Positions 26,701-38,900 of a stretch of 64,000 nt of DNA are shown here, piece by piece (positions within the stretch are counted from its first letter, which is position 1; every line of letters begins with the position of its first letter). The stretch covers positions 1 through 64,000 of the forward strand of contig NMRA01000940.1 in assembly GCA_002633005.1 (NCBI GenBank), read 5' to 3'. The notes under the pieces were generated by a model that had not been told where the DNA came from, searched no databases, and saw only the letters and a program-made list of their open reading frames with translations. The position numbers and the translations under genes were made by a program. Source of the stretch: Phoronis australis (lineage: Eukaryota; Phoronida; Phoronidae).

Positions 26701-26852
26701 GATTACATTTAATTCTTAAATCAGTTTCATTGATCTAATGGAGATCACTTGTCTGAAGTCTCCCAGTCTGATTGATATGGTTTTGATGACCTACTTTTGG
26801 CTAAATGTCGCTTTAACAAGCCTAGCATATCTCATCCAATATCCTCTTTCAG
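23739..26852. promoter_or_regulatory. Head-to-head interval between the Kelch-like gene and MAT2B
   Basis: The two genes diverge here and both appear to have a split 5' UTR. On the minus strand an acceptor (TTGTAG, exon from 23739) pairs well with a donor GAGTAG/GTAAAG whose exon ends at 25608. On the plus strand MAT2B coding begins 13 bases after an acceptor (CCTCTTTCAG, exon from 26853). The transcription starts therefore probably lie between about 25610 and 26100, a bidirectional promoter arrangement. A MITE pair occupies 26129-26371. An exact 13-base inverted repeat (ATTGAGACCATGC at 24666-24678 and its complement at 24724-24736) lies in the Kelch leader intron. No TATA box was found. Promoter placement is inferred. 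Confidence 0.45.
26129..26371. mobile_element. Two adjacent MITE copies related to the element at 55597-55666
   Basis: ATGGGTGGTGCACCA occurs at 26129 and again at 26299. The right end GTGCTGCGCTGCCCAT (ending at 26371) is an inverted match, and a degenerate right end (GTGCTGTGCCTCCCTGG) sits just before 26299. The layout is two copies head to tail, one of about 170 bp and one of 73 bp. The 73-bp copy is close in design to the 70-bp element at 55597-55666. No target-site duplication is intact here. Confidence 0.55.
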
Positions 26853-26865
26853 GTTCAACAACAAA

Positions 26866-29800
26866 ATGCACCGTGTTGTGATAACTGGTGCTTCTGGATT
26901 GTTAGGCAGAGCCATTTACAGGCAGTTCAGTGAAGATCCACAATGGCTGACTGTTGGGCTTGCCTTTTCCAGAGCAGGGGACAAATTTAGAAGAGTGGAC
27001 TTAACTAACAAAGATGAGGTTAAAAATTTGCTGCAAGAAATTAAGGTATCGGTAAAGATTGGGTGTAAGAAAAATGTGTCACTTATTGACCTATGATATT
27101 GTGATTAATCAACTGATCATTAAAATTTTGTGGAGAGCATAAAAGTTCTTTTCCAGTCACAGTGCATATCAGTGGCGGATTTAGAGGGGGGGGCAAGGGG
27201 GCCATGGCCCGGCCCCTAAAATTCTCACAGATTCCATTTGGCAATACGGGGGTGCGAATGTCTGATGGGCAAAATCTTGGCTAATACTCTGCCCTGACCC
27301 CCCTAACTCAAAATTCTGGATCCGCCCCTGCATATAGCTATCATTCTTTATAGCGCAAGTAGTATTAATTTCAAATTATACACTCCAAAACTGCTTTACC
27401 AGTTACATTAAGCCACTACTGTAGACCTGTGTAACCTGGGGGTATTTTTATATTCTTGGAAAGAATAAGGGTAAAATCTTACTTTTATTTCATTTTGCAA
27501 CACAAAAACTGTTTCTATCACCCAAGCCTATTTATTTTTGGATCTGATTAAACATCACCTAGAAAATGTTCCTCTTTTTTGCCATTGGTCATTCCAAGCC
27601 CTGTCTAACAAAGATGGAGTAAAATTGAGTGATGGGCAGAGTAAACAGAATGCCAAGTGTTAGCTTTTTCCATTTTAAAGGGACATTCTATTATCAGCAA
27701 GAAATGGGATTAAAATCTGAGATCAGTCTCAGCTCACAATTGGACCTACAAACCTTTGCGGTTGTAATCTAATGCTCTGCTAGCAAAGCTAAACCTTACG
27801 GCAGAGTATTTTATGGGTATTTTTAAGTTAAAACATGTTAAGTTGCTAGCTTTGGTTTCAGCAAATGTTTGACAGTCAAGGGTGAAAATTAGCGATTTGT
27901 AATAAAATAAAAAAACATTTTTTTGTTTTAAAGCTCTGGTCAGAGCAAATAACTTCCAAGAAGTCTATCCTGTCCAACAGTAATGCCAAAAATGTTTTTC
28001 TGCTGTAAAACTGATAATGTCACTTTAAGCCACTGCCAATTACTAGTCTATTTGTAAGCTATAAGTCTGGGCCAAGACCTGTTTTTGTATGGTTAATTGC
28101 AAGTTCTTGCGATGGATTCTTTTCAGCCACAGATCATTATACATTCTGCTGCTGAACGACGTCCGGATAACGTGGAAAACAAACCTGATGAAACTAAAGC
28201 TCTCAATGAACTTGCTACGACGTACTTATGTGAAGAAGCTCGTAAGTGTTCAAATCATGAAGCAGTGGTTTGGACTAAGGTCAAAGACATCTAAAAAAAT
28301 CAAACGACAGCCCTGTACATCTTAAGTTGTTGAAATCTGCCGACCATCAGTTTTCAAATTTATCCCTGATCAAAAATAATTCTTTGATACGGATTTCTTT
28401 GCAAATTGTTTGAATGTTTCCTTAATTTCTTGACATTGTTCTGTTTTGGGTCTCTCATTAGTTTGAGATTAAAATTGATTCATCTCCGAAAACTTTGAGA
28501 TAAAGTGATCATTCTGTTTGTAGCACTTGGCAATTTGATAATTTTGGATTTTCCAAAAATTTTCCCGGTCTGACAGAATACAAGGTTTTACCATATTTGG
28601 CCACAAACAGTGATTGCGTGCAGTTTGTAACACAGGCTGTTCTCTGTTCTATTGATGTGCCATTAAGTTAATATGTTTGCATTGTTTCAGGAAATATTGG
28701 TGCTTGGGTACTTTATATGAGCACGGACTATGTATTTGATGGCCAAAACCCTCCGTACAAAGTGGCAGACTCCACACATCCGTTGAACAAATATGGTCTC
28801 AGTAAACTGGCTGGAGAGCAGCTTACACTGAGCACACAGTCGGGTAGGAGGTTCAGTTCTAATCACTGGATAAGGGCAAGCGATCCCGAACAAATCAGAA
28901 AATTGTCTCATTTGTGAAAATACAATGAAACCAATCCCTTCAGCCTTGGAAGCAATGTACAGTGCATGGCAAACTAAAATTGATGGCTTTTGTCTTGAAA
29001 ATTGACTGATTTAAGAATATGTTTTGCGTTTACATACAGGAAAATCCTACATTAAACCCAATGTCAAAATTTCCCTGTTTTCATTTTTCAGTGGCTTCTG
29101 AGCTAAATGTCATCATGATGCCCACAATTTGTCAAATGTCTGATGACAACTACACTCATTGAAGAGTTTGATAAATAAGTGATTAAAAATTATCAACTAA
29201 AATAACATTGCACTTGTCTGTCATGCCAGGTACTATAATTTTATTAGAAGTCAGAGTTTACCATGATTGCAATCTTTAATTGTTTCAGACAATGGTGTTT
29301 TACGAGTGCCCATCCTATACGGACCTATTGAAGATTTGAGCGAGTCTGCAGTGACAATCTTATTCAAAGCTGTGCTGGATAGCTCCAAACCCAGCATGCA
29401 GTCGGATTATGAAAGACGCTTCCCAACACACGTTGATGACGTGGCTTTTGTTATTAAATTCATGGCCGAAAATAGACTGAAGGTGAGTGTGTGCCTTTTG
29501 TTCAATTGAAACGAGCTTAAGCTTGCATTTGTTGTATAATAATATTATACTATAATAATACCAAAAGTTACAAAATGTTTCCATAGACATCTACTGTGAG
29601 ATTTTTTGTGAATTTTATGGTCCCTACAAACTGTTAGTCATCTTAAGGTAGCATTGTACTTAGAACTCTTTAGTGTTATGACAGCACAAAGGCATGTTTC
29701 CCTTGACCCAGTTTTTAATTGTGGTGTGCGAGATGGGCTGGGTTGACAGGGACGAAATGCAATTTCTTTCATGCCCAGGCATTTTGGGATGTTGGACATT

Positions 29801-30695
29801 TTGTGTGAATTGTTCGAGTGTCCCACTGCACAACAGTGGCAAGTTTATGGCATTATGGTGAGACACAATTCATAAAAAAGCTAGGAAATAGCCCATTGCT
29901 TTAAACCTGCACAAGAATGGAGAGCGTGCTGCCCACACACTACTCTTATCGCCATGTAGCAACAAAACGTACCGGTACTTCATCATGACGCCTGTGTATA
30001 GGAAAATGGACAGTGGTGAAATTTTGAAAAAAAAATTGCTGTAGTAACAGCCTAGAGGATTTGTTCATAGTGAACATTAGTCGAACTGTGTTTCAAAGAG
30101 CCCTTCTTGCACCTTTTGTAACAGTACTGAAGTTCAAATCATACTGGCTTGGACTTGAGGAATAAGCAAGCCGTTTTATGAACTAGATTCATTGTTCTGG
30201 GGTTTGAAAAGGAAACTCTAAACAGGTCGAGATGCAAATACATCGGATTCCGTAGAATACAATTAATCAACCCCAAATTGTTCAGTGTTTTAATAACTCG
30301 GCGTATTAAAAATGTTCTCAGACAAGGTTCTCTATACATGGTTAGTTTCGTTGAACATGAATTGCAGCACCCTATTTATTAACTTCACCAGAGTACAGGA
30401 CACAATTCTTGCATTTCAGAATCCAAAAGACATGAGTGGTATCTTTCATTGGAGTGGTGTTGAAAACATGACCAAGTACAACATGTGTCTTTCCATGGCC
30501 GAGTGCTTTGCTTTACCGTCAGGTCATCTAACTGCAGATAGATCACCCAGCAAGGGAGCCCCGCGACCGTTCAATACACAGTTGGACTGTTCCCGGCTGG
30601 AAGGATTGGGTGACTTTTGTAGGAGGACTTTCAATGTTGGCATCAAAACTTGCCTGCAAAGTTATTACGATGAGTGGTGTTCAACTGAGCAATAG
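26866..30695 (+). CDS. MAT2B: Methionine adenosyltransferase 2 subunit beta
   Basis: Coding exons are 26866-27045, 28127-28241, 28691-28843, 29289-29482 and 30420-30695 (305 residues, human forms about 323-334). The protein is an NADP-binding relative of dTDP-4-dehydrorhamnose reductases that regulates the catalytic MAT2A subunit in S-adenosylmethionine synthesis, in cytosol and nucleus. Visible marks are the Rossmann motif GASGLLGR at the N-terminus, HSAAERRPD, STDYVFDG, the YGLSK form of the YxxxK motif, RVPILYG, RFPTHVDDVA and FHWSG. The conserved C-terminal block has QLDCSRLEGLG. The ATG at 26866 starts the Rossmann strand almost at once, like the shorter human isoform. An in-frame ATG at 26797 is disfavoured because it lies before the splice acceptor at 26851-26852. 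A MITE lies in intron 1. Confidence 0.93.
27171..27329. mobile_element. MITE in MAT2B intron 1 (relative of 56640-56774)
   Basis: The ends are inverted repeats, AGTGGCGGATTTAG on the left and CTGGATCCGCCCCT on the right. The flanks are GCATATC (27164-27170) and GCATATA (27330-27336), a 7-bp target-site duplication with one mismatch. The interior is G/C-run rich and includes AGTATTAGCC-type words in inverse orientation to the copy at 56640-56774. It has no coding capacity. The termini resemble those of short hAT-like elements, but a 7-bp duplication is not the usual 8 bp. Confidence 0.8.
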
Positions 30696-31526
30696 AAATT
30701 GTGCTTCGTGGTATAGAAATTCACCTGAACGCTGTCGCATCCGATCGTTTTCATTTTGTGACAGCTAGTGCCAGAACTTTGATTGACAGTTTTTAGGTCA
30801 ATGTTTGTGCTCACTCGTTATCTTGCATGCATGGCAGGCAGTCTGGATGTTTGTTGTGTTGCTAGAAAATATGTTAGCGTTGCAAGTTTAATATATCGTC
30901 AAAATTTATTCATTGAATATGTTGCAGCTGAAATTGCATAGGAAATGTAATGTAAATTAATCATGGGAAATTAGAGGGAAATTGTTGAAATTTAATATGT
31001 CTTCGTGTCTTTGAGAACTACAGTTGACCAACAACCTTCTACAATAACATCAACACTGGATAATTAAAATATGAAATTTAACATTGAAATTAATTTGTAC
31101 ATCAGGCTATGGCAGTCTTATATTGATAGCAAATCAAATTTGTTTAATTCATATAGTTATAGTTTATTTTTCAACATTACATGTTGTTGGTGTTGTTGTT
31201 GTGCAGACTTTGAGGTGCTAAGCTGGCTCTCCCATGCTTAACACTTATTTCCGTGATTATATGGCAAAACAAGTTGAAACCGCAAAAAATCAGTGGAAGG
31301 TGGCCTGTTGGATCCTTGGTTTTCTTTAGAGTAAGTTTGGTGGACGAAATCCAATGCCAATCAGCGTCTCTTGTCCAGTCAATGCTGAGAGTAATGAGCA
31401 TGACTACTGCATTATGATGAAAAATCATAAAAGGCAAGTCACATTGTAAGATTTTTTATTTCTTCTACCAAATCATTTGTGGTTGCATATTGGTTTCGAA
31501 GGATACACCACAATAACACAATTACT
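30696..31526. other. MAT2B 3' UTR and intergenic sequence
   Basis: This AT-rich interval follows the MAT2B stop codon. No canonical AATAAA was found soon after the stop, so the poly(A) site of MAT2B is not assigned. A TTTATT at 31453-31458 could serve as AATAAA for the opposite gene. No other feature is seen. Confidence 0.4.
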
Positions 31527-31790
31527 TTAAAGGCGAAGGCAACCTTTTTCCATGTCATTTTGAGCTAAAATAAGGTTGGTTGGTTATCCTAGACATATTT
31601 TCCACTTAATTACAGCTTTTTGTAATTTTATTAATTACTCGTCCGCTACTGCGGAAGTGACGTTTTAGGAGGCAACCATTTCGCGCCAATTTCTTTTCAT
31701 ATAGTCTGACTGTGAGAGCTGCCGAGTCAGTCATTGTTCTACCTCGGTTGTGTTAAGTTCCGTCGTCGTTTGCTTTCATTTACTAGTCAG

Positions 31791-32239
31791 NNNNNNNNNN
31801 NNNNNNNNNNNNNNNNNNNNNNNNNNNNNNNNNNNNNNNNNNNNNNNNNNNNNNNNNNNNNNNNNNNNNNNNNNNNNNNNNNNNNNNNNNNNNNNNNNNN
31901 NNNNNNNNNNNNNNNNNNNNNNNNNNNNNNNNNNNNNNNNNNNNNNNNNNNNNNNNNNNNNNNNNNNNNNNNNNNNNNNNNNNNNNNNNNNNNNNNNNNN
32001 NNNNNNNNNNNNNNNNNNNNNNNNNNNNNNNNNNNNNNNNNNNNNNNNNNNNNNNNNNNNNNNNNNNNNNNNNNNNNNNNNNNNNNNNNNNNNNNNNNNN
32101 NNNNNNNNNNNNNNNNNNNNNNNNNNNNNNNNNNNNNNNNNNNNNNNNNNNNNNNNNNNNNNNNNNNNNNNNNNNNNNNNNNNNNNNNNNNNNNNNNNNN
32201 NNNNNNNNNNNNNNNNNNNNNNNNNNNNNNNNNNNNNNN
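31791..32239. other. Assembly gap (449 N)
   Basis: The run of N begins exactly where the left inverted repeat ends. Open frames spanning it are artefacts. Whether 449 reflects the real size cannot be known; long near-identical inverted arms are a common cause of such gaps. Confidence 0.99.
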
Positions 32240-32615
32240 GGCTCCAACCACTGTACTGGCCACAGCTCGCAAAGCTTCTCGCCTCAAAAACGCACTTCTC
32301 GGGGGGTGGCGACGGGGCACTGCCGGGAATCAACACAGACGGAATGGCATCCTTCTTCAGGCGTTGTTTCGCAGGGACCTTCATCAGCTCAGCGTACAAA
32401 TCCCTTTCGTAACCGGAGGGCAGAAATTGCTTGCCACACACACGGTAATTCTCCACTGCTTTGTACGTTGCGTGGACGGGTAACGCTACGTTCTTCACAC
32501 GAACGAGCCAAGTACGGCGAAGTGTGTCATCCATCGGAAAGCGATGGAAAGGTACTCCCAAAGCGCGCGTGAGCAGATAACTAGTACATTCCGGTACGCA
32601 GCAACAGTGTGGCAT
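32240..32615 (-). CDS. THAP-domain transposase N-terminus, cut by the gap, with an altered zinc ligand
   Basis: The frame starts at 32615, just inside the right inverted repeat, and runs 125 residues into the gap. It has the THAP layout: N-terminal MPHCCCVPEC, then VPFHRFP, the conserved Trp in RRTWLVRVK, then VCGKQF, and the closing AIPSVL box equivalent to AVPTIF. THAP domains bind DNA through a C2CH zinc site. Here the final His of C-x2-H is Gln (CAA codon), which should weaken or abolish zinc binding. The catalytic region, if any, is hidden in the gap or absent. Treat as partial, possibly non-functional. Confidence 0.75.
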
Positions 32616-32961
32616 GTTGACTGACTAGTAAATGAAAGCAAACGACGACGGAACTTAACACAACCGAGGTAGAACAATGACTGACTCGGCAGCTCTCACA
32701 GACTATATGAAAAGAAATTGGCGCGAAATGCTTGCCTCCTAAAACGTCACTTCCGCAGTAGCGGACGAGTAATTAATAAAATTACGAAAAGCTGTAATTA
32801 AGTGGAAAATATGTCTAGGATAACCAACCAACCTTATTTTAGCTCAAAATGACATGGAAAAAGGTTGCCTTCGCCTTTAAACTCTCACTCATAACTTAAC
32901 ATTGCGACAAATCCAAGTTTTTCAGCACCCAGGATTATTTGTTGCTATCAGTAACAAAAGG

Positions 32962-35900
32962 TCATCTTTTTAGAACTGATATAAAAGCGTCCTTTGGCAC
33001 GTCAACATTTCCAATCTTGCGCATCTTTCGTTTGCCCTCCGCCTGAGCCTTGAGGAGTTTTGTTTTACGAGTGATATCCCCACCGTACTGAAAGTAAATT
33101 AGAAAGCAGTTTCATACACTTGTCTTAAATGAATGAGTAGTTGGTCAAAGTATTTCATTATCACGGTCATTTGTTAAATACGTGATGGCGCTGCTTATTT
33201 ATTGCTTTTACGGAGACTCACACCAGCTTCTTTTTAAAACGCTAAGTTGATTACGCGCACAACCTTCCATAGTCATCACAACTTACACATTTAGCTGTAA
33301 CGTCTTTCCGTAATGCTTTAATATTCTCCCTTGCCACTATTTTCCCTCCGATGGCTGCCTGTATCGCTATGAGAAACAGCTGTTGTGGAATGACCTCTTT
33401 CAGCTTGCTCACAATCCGGTGACCCACTGACCTAGCTTTGGTCACGTGGCAGAGGGTAGTCAGCTCCTCGACCTCCTTACCATTCAAAAGTATTGTCAGC
33501 TGAAGTGGGAATATAACAAAAATTTGGCCTTAACTTGTAGATTGCCTAACATGGACTGTTTTGTGAAGAACTTTACTGCCAAGAAAGAAAACCCCTAAAC
33601 GTCATTTAGTCAAAGTTTATAGTTTTTGGTGTACACTCTGTTACTCATCAGAAGAATTACATTAACCAATGTAAGTTATTTTATTAAAAACTTTTATTTG
33701 ATGTGGTTATTCAAAAACTCTATAATTAAGTAATTAAAAATGATAATTATTTTAGAAGCAATGATTTCGAATAATAAGTAAATGAATGATAACCAATAGG
33801 TAAAAGGGGTCAATATTTTATTTCCTAGACGCTAATTGCAATGCAGTACTAACCAGTGAACTGAACATCTCAAAATGATAATCAGAGATGATGAACACAA
33901 ACTTACACTTCACGTGAATACTGCACTAAAGGTGAACAACATTTTGATTTAAAGGAAAGTTTGGCTTAAATGCTCAGAACTGCCTACCTGTACCTTATCG
34001 AGGGTTACATTTCTTTGATCTGTCTGTCATCCATAAAGCTATACAGTCATTTTAAAAATCCTATTTGATCACAGAAACTTGTGAAAAGAGTGTCCAGACA
34101 TTTATAGTCACATGACCACATTTTACATCTTTCATGAAGACTGGTATTCATGGGTGAGAAAATTTTCACACAAAGCTCACAAATCCGAAACCGCCTTTGA
34201 GATGTTTTAAACCAAGGACTTGGATGTCAAAAAATGAGGAATAAAATGTTTTGTGTAATTTCTTAAACATTTCTAAAACGTCATCTTGTCTTCATTTTTA
34301 ATAACTGCTGACTTCAAAAGATTTTTGAGAAAACGATGCAAAATTATGTCATTGAATTTATACAGTGGCAAACAGTTACCTTAACAAGATTTGTTAACTG
34401 ATAGCCAGCATCTTCATAGTCAAAACTGAAACAGAACAATTGAAACATTATGCAAGTGCTAAAATTGCAGAAAAAAAATTGACAAAACGAGATAAATCAC
34501 AAGGAAACATTATGTAGCAGACGAATATCTAGAAGTGATATACGGTTTATTAAAATTGTTTTAAAAAGTCCCACATTATGCATTTAAAATGGAGTTCAAC
34601 TAATTCAGCAGTGAATACAACAGAATCTGATCTACATATTACTCCCCATGGATACATATTGAATCACTTTAAAACATTAGACAAGGCATTCTTCTATTGT
34701 ACAAGCCTTATGGCAAAAACAAAGCATCTTGTGTGAATCCAAGCATTTATTAAACATAAGCGAACTGTATTACTAAATTACTGTTTCTGTTATGACCAAG
34801 ATCTCTTCTAAAACATATTTTGTCAAGAACACATTAGAAGAAGCAGACTGGTTCAACAGCTGTCTGAAAAAGCATCTACTGAGTGGCGGTACAATCATGA
34901 CTGTTCACCATACTACTCTTAACTACTACAATGTTTCAAGGACACTGACTTGCAGTGAGCACTGACCATGTTATCTGACCAATGGATTAAGACAGTTAGA
35001 TATGTTGGGGATGTAAATGGACTGTCTCCACTATAAACAGTAATTGAATGTCCAAGTGAAGAGATTCATCTTGGAATGAAACCTTGACTATGTGTCCATG
35101 CTTAGTGAGAATTGTCTTTCATGGTTAACCCTATTATAAACGAATGCTTGTGGTTGCATTCATTAACCAACCTTGCGTATCCTGACGTGACGGATTTGAG
35201 CTCATCAAAGAAATCAACAACAACTTCGTTCAGTGGTAGAAGTACTTTTATCATCAGGCGAGAGTTGTCTATGTATGTTTGGTCTTGTTGCAGGCCACGC
35301 CGCTCCTATCAATGTAAAAACAATTCATTTACTTGAAACTAGGAGCAGAGTCCGTGTTTTCAAAAGTTGGGAAATTTCACTTAAGTTGTTTAATTTGTAA
35401 TTACTTATAATTATGTGGCAAAGATGTGGAAAAATTTAGACATAACTAGTAAATCGCAGAAAACTTAGCAAAAAAGAAAACATTTTCTTCGAAAGCTCAT
35501 TGACAAAGCTCACTGACAATTTTCGAGTAGCATTTCAAATGGAAAGCTAATTTGCATAGCTACCTACCAAACAGACTTTGTAAATTTCACTCAGGTACTC
35601 ATCAGGTGCAATGATAGTTCCCATGACAACAGGCTCATGATACTCAGTAATAATGGCGGGATCTGGCAACTGGAAGAGTAATGCAGTGCTTAGATGAAGA
35701 AAATAAAAAACAAATACCGTAACAAGTTCATTCAGTCAAATAATCACTTATAGCAGATGACAGTCGGCCACTTACAATTCAAGCAAAATGTGTCCCGCAT
35801 TCTTGAGCCCAGATAGACTGTTTTGACATGACAAAGTGGTTTCAGCTCAACATCCAACAGAGATGTATCACAAAAAGCGATCAGGTAACTGCTTTGAAGT

Positions 35901-38900
35901 GAGAATGTGTATGACTTCAGAGGCCCAGTAATCTATTTTTTAAAACTGACAAAGCAAGTAGCGATAATTTAATACACCAAGCAAACAAATACACACAACT
36001 TCTCTGCAGATACAATACAATGATGAAAGACAATGAGCGTTTAGTTCCCCTTATTTTTAACATACCTCGCCAGGGGAACACAAACGGAAGTTTTCCAATT
36101 AATTTTAACACACTTCAATAGAGCTCTTTCCGACTCTGCTAACGTGGGATGAACTTTGGCGAAATTATTTTTTTGGTGGTTTAGACAATCCCTTGTCAGA
36201 CACATAGCATTTGTGTATGGATTAAGCGAGATGTTATTACACTCAGTCACTAATTGTTTATTTTTGGACTTGCAAGGTCAGTTCTAGCGATTTTGACAAA
36301 GTGCATGAAGCAACACCGTCTTGTTGAGATTTAAAAATGAGTTTTAGTCCACAAGAAATGGTTTGTCGAATTTCAAAGTTGTCCAGTTTAAATTGGAAAG
36401 TACTTTAGGTGTCCCAACACAACAGCCACACTAGATATGAGCCTGAGAAATGTATGCACGATGTTATTTAAAATTAAGTGTTGGTTCATTGCTACTAAAG
36501 CAGTTTGACTTATTCTCATTTGCAGGCAATTGTACAAATACACACTAGCAACTAAATGCCAGGTAACTCACATGACAAGGGTTCAGCACAGTCACTTCTT
36601 CAGACCCATATTTTTTGATGTTCTTGGCACCATAGATCTTCACTATTCAAAGAAAAACAAGGCAAAATTGATTATTTTCAACCAATTTAAATTAAAATCT
36701 GCCACTGCTGAAATCAGTAAAATGCCAATCAAAACAAAGTTCACTTGATCCTGAAATCACACTTAAGATGAGAAGAGTCATAATCCATAAACAGTACCTT
36801 ATTTTGAATTATCATAGAAACGATTCCTTAGAAGTATAATATAGAACAATCTGATCTATAGCACATTGTACTTTACTGCAACCATTTATTATATAATAAA
36901 CAGTCTCATCACCTTTGTATGGTACATTTGGTGTAGTCATGATAACATTGGCATCATGTTCCTGCTCCAGTCTCTGACTAAACACTTCCATATGAAGAAG
37001 TCCAAGGAATCCCAGCCTCCACCCTTGGCCTAGTGCGGCACTGAAACATGCAGCAAGGAAAGTTTAGAGAGACGAGATGAAAGCAATTTTGTTCTTGCTC
37101 ACAATCCAAAGTACAAATTATATATCACGTTACTCAGCCACGCAAAATGTGTCTTGAACATTTCCTAACTTCGACAGATAATGATCTCCACCCCCTGGTC
37201 ACTTGCATCATAAAAAAAATGAATGACAGGGTTTGTCAACCCTTTCAATTCCAAAAATCAGTTGTTATCACAGAAGGGGGAATTTTGAGACCAGCTTCGT
37301 AAGATTAAGCAACCTCCCTCCGTGATTATGTACATGATAAGACAGCAAGCAAAAAGGAATTTCCTCTTTCTTCAAATCACCAGGTTCCTAGTAGTTCAAA
37401 CAACAGTAAATTATGTGGCAGGCAATACATGACAAGGCAATATCTCAATATTTGTTCAGAAACGACACAAAATATCTGACAATCATAATAACAAGAAACA
37501 AACCCTGGATATCTGACTTGTTCATTAGGGATGCACCTGCAGTGAAACTAGCACACGTGGAACATGCGAAAGTTGGATTTTTGATTTTCTTGGACAAAGT
37601 TCCACAATGTGATAGTTCTAGTTTGTACACTCAACCCTTCAGATATGACTGATTTCACCTAACTCAGATAAAATCTCGTGGTTCAGTTGGATCCAACTTA
37701 TGCCCATTTTACTGAGTCAGACGTATTTACTATGCTGGGGTACATTCGGCAAATCGACATTCCTGCAAGATTGGCGAGATCGCACAAGATCGTGATAGTG
37801 ACTAGTGAACACATGCAGAACGTCTTCAACTGAAGTAATAGATGGGCAAGGATGGAATATTGCATTATGGGAGAAAAATATAGAGAACACTACTATTTGC
37901 ATTCCACAAGCCAAGATTTCTCACTGCAAGTATCCTGCAAGTGTCTTGTGTATTACGGAATACCGCCCTGGCTGACAGTGACACACAAGTCATAGCCCTG
38001 GCTGACAGTGATACACAAGTGACCCAATAAGAGAGGCACACCCACCTACTATCCTGGCTAACCGTGACACTCGAGTCATTTAGTGTCAGACGCTCTATGG
38101 CATTACGTAATGCAGGGAGCTCTGACTGGTCTGTGGGGTAGATACCAGCAAACACCTGCAACAATGGAGCAAGTACAATGAGGTTATTAGGCCAAACATT
38201 CACCATTCTGGAACTACGAATATCCATATCCAGAATTCAACTATCCTTTACAGTGGAAGTAGAAGCAAAAGAAGCAAAAAGACTGAGTTAAGTCAACATT
38301 TAAGGAATCAACATCTCAGAAGTCTTCTTTGAATTGGTGAAGCTTCAGAACATCGTGATCCGGATAAGACATTTTTGAAAACTTTTCTGCCAGGCAGATT
38401 AACAATTAATCTAGTAAATCCACCCAGAAGAATACTTGAAAAAAATTCCATGTCCTTGCAGAATTGCCACACTTGAGTCAGTATCTGTATTACAACATGC
38501 TGAAGAAGCCTATTTTCACCTCCCACTGGCCAGTTTGAATCGCTCATTTTAGCCAGCCATTCAGTACTTCATGTCGCCTAAGCATAACAATATTCATTTT
38601 GAACATTAATGTACCATACCATTGCTTGGGCTTGTTTAAAACCTGGCAGGGGCTCCACAAGGTAATCTTTATGGCACAATGTGTCCCCCACTTGTGCCTC
38701 TTTGATGTCCTTCATGTTAGCATACAAATAGCCTACTTGACCAGCAAGCCTAGAGAAAAGAATAGTCATATAACTTACAGAAACTATTCTGGCTGGTGAC
38801 TTAAATTTATTTGCAATCTGTGCAATATTATTGTTACAACCAAAATTCTAGCAAACACACCTATATGAAGCTATTAGATCTTTTGTAAGGAATTATAAAT

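Larger units (their letters stand above)
31531..32876 (-). mobile_element. Kolobok-like DNA transposon with long terminal inverted repeats and TTAA duplication
   Basis: Terminal inverted repeats of about 256-260 bp (31531-31790 and 32621-32876) start AGGCGAAGGCAACC. They differ by two substitutions and one 4-bp indel only. TTAA flanks both ends (31527-31530 and 32877-32880). Between the arms is an assembly gap and a minus-strand frame for a THAP zinc-finger domain. TTAA duplication plus a THAP-bearing transposase is the established signature of the Kolobok superfamily. The true length is unknown because of the gap. The near identity of the arms implies a young insertion. It lies between the convergent ends of MAT2B and GUF1. 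Confidence 0.85.

Noticed and set aside
31734-32483. Long open frames running through the N stretch on both strands
   Set aside because: N codons hide stops; only the THAP part (32240-32615, minus) has family features.
31527-32880. piggyBac transposon (also TTAA)
   Set aside because: The termini do not start with the CCC typical of piggyBac, and the encoded domain is THAP, which fits Kolobok.
37413-37652. 79-codon plus-strand open frame within a GUF1 intron
   Set aside because: No motif and no splice support; chance frame in AT-rich intron sequence.
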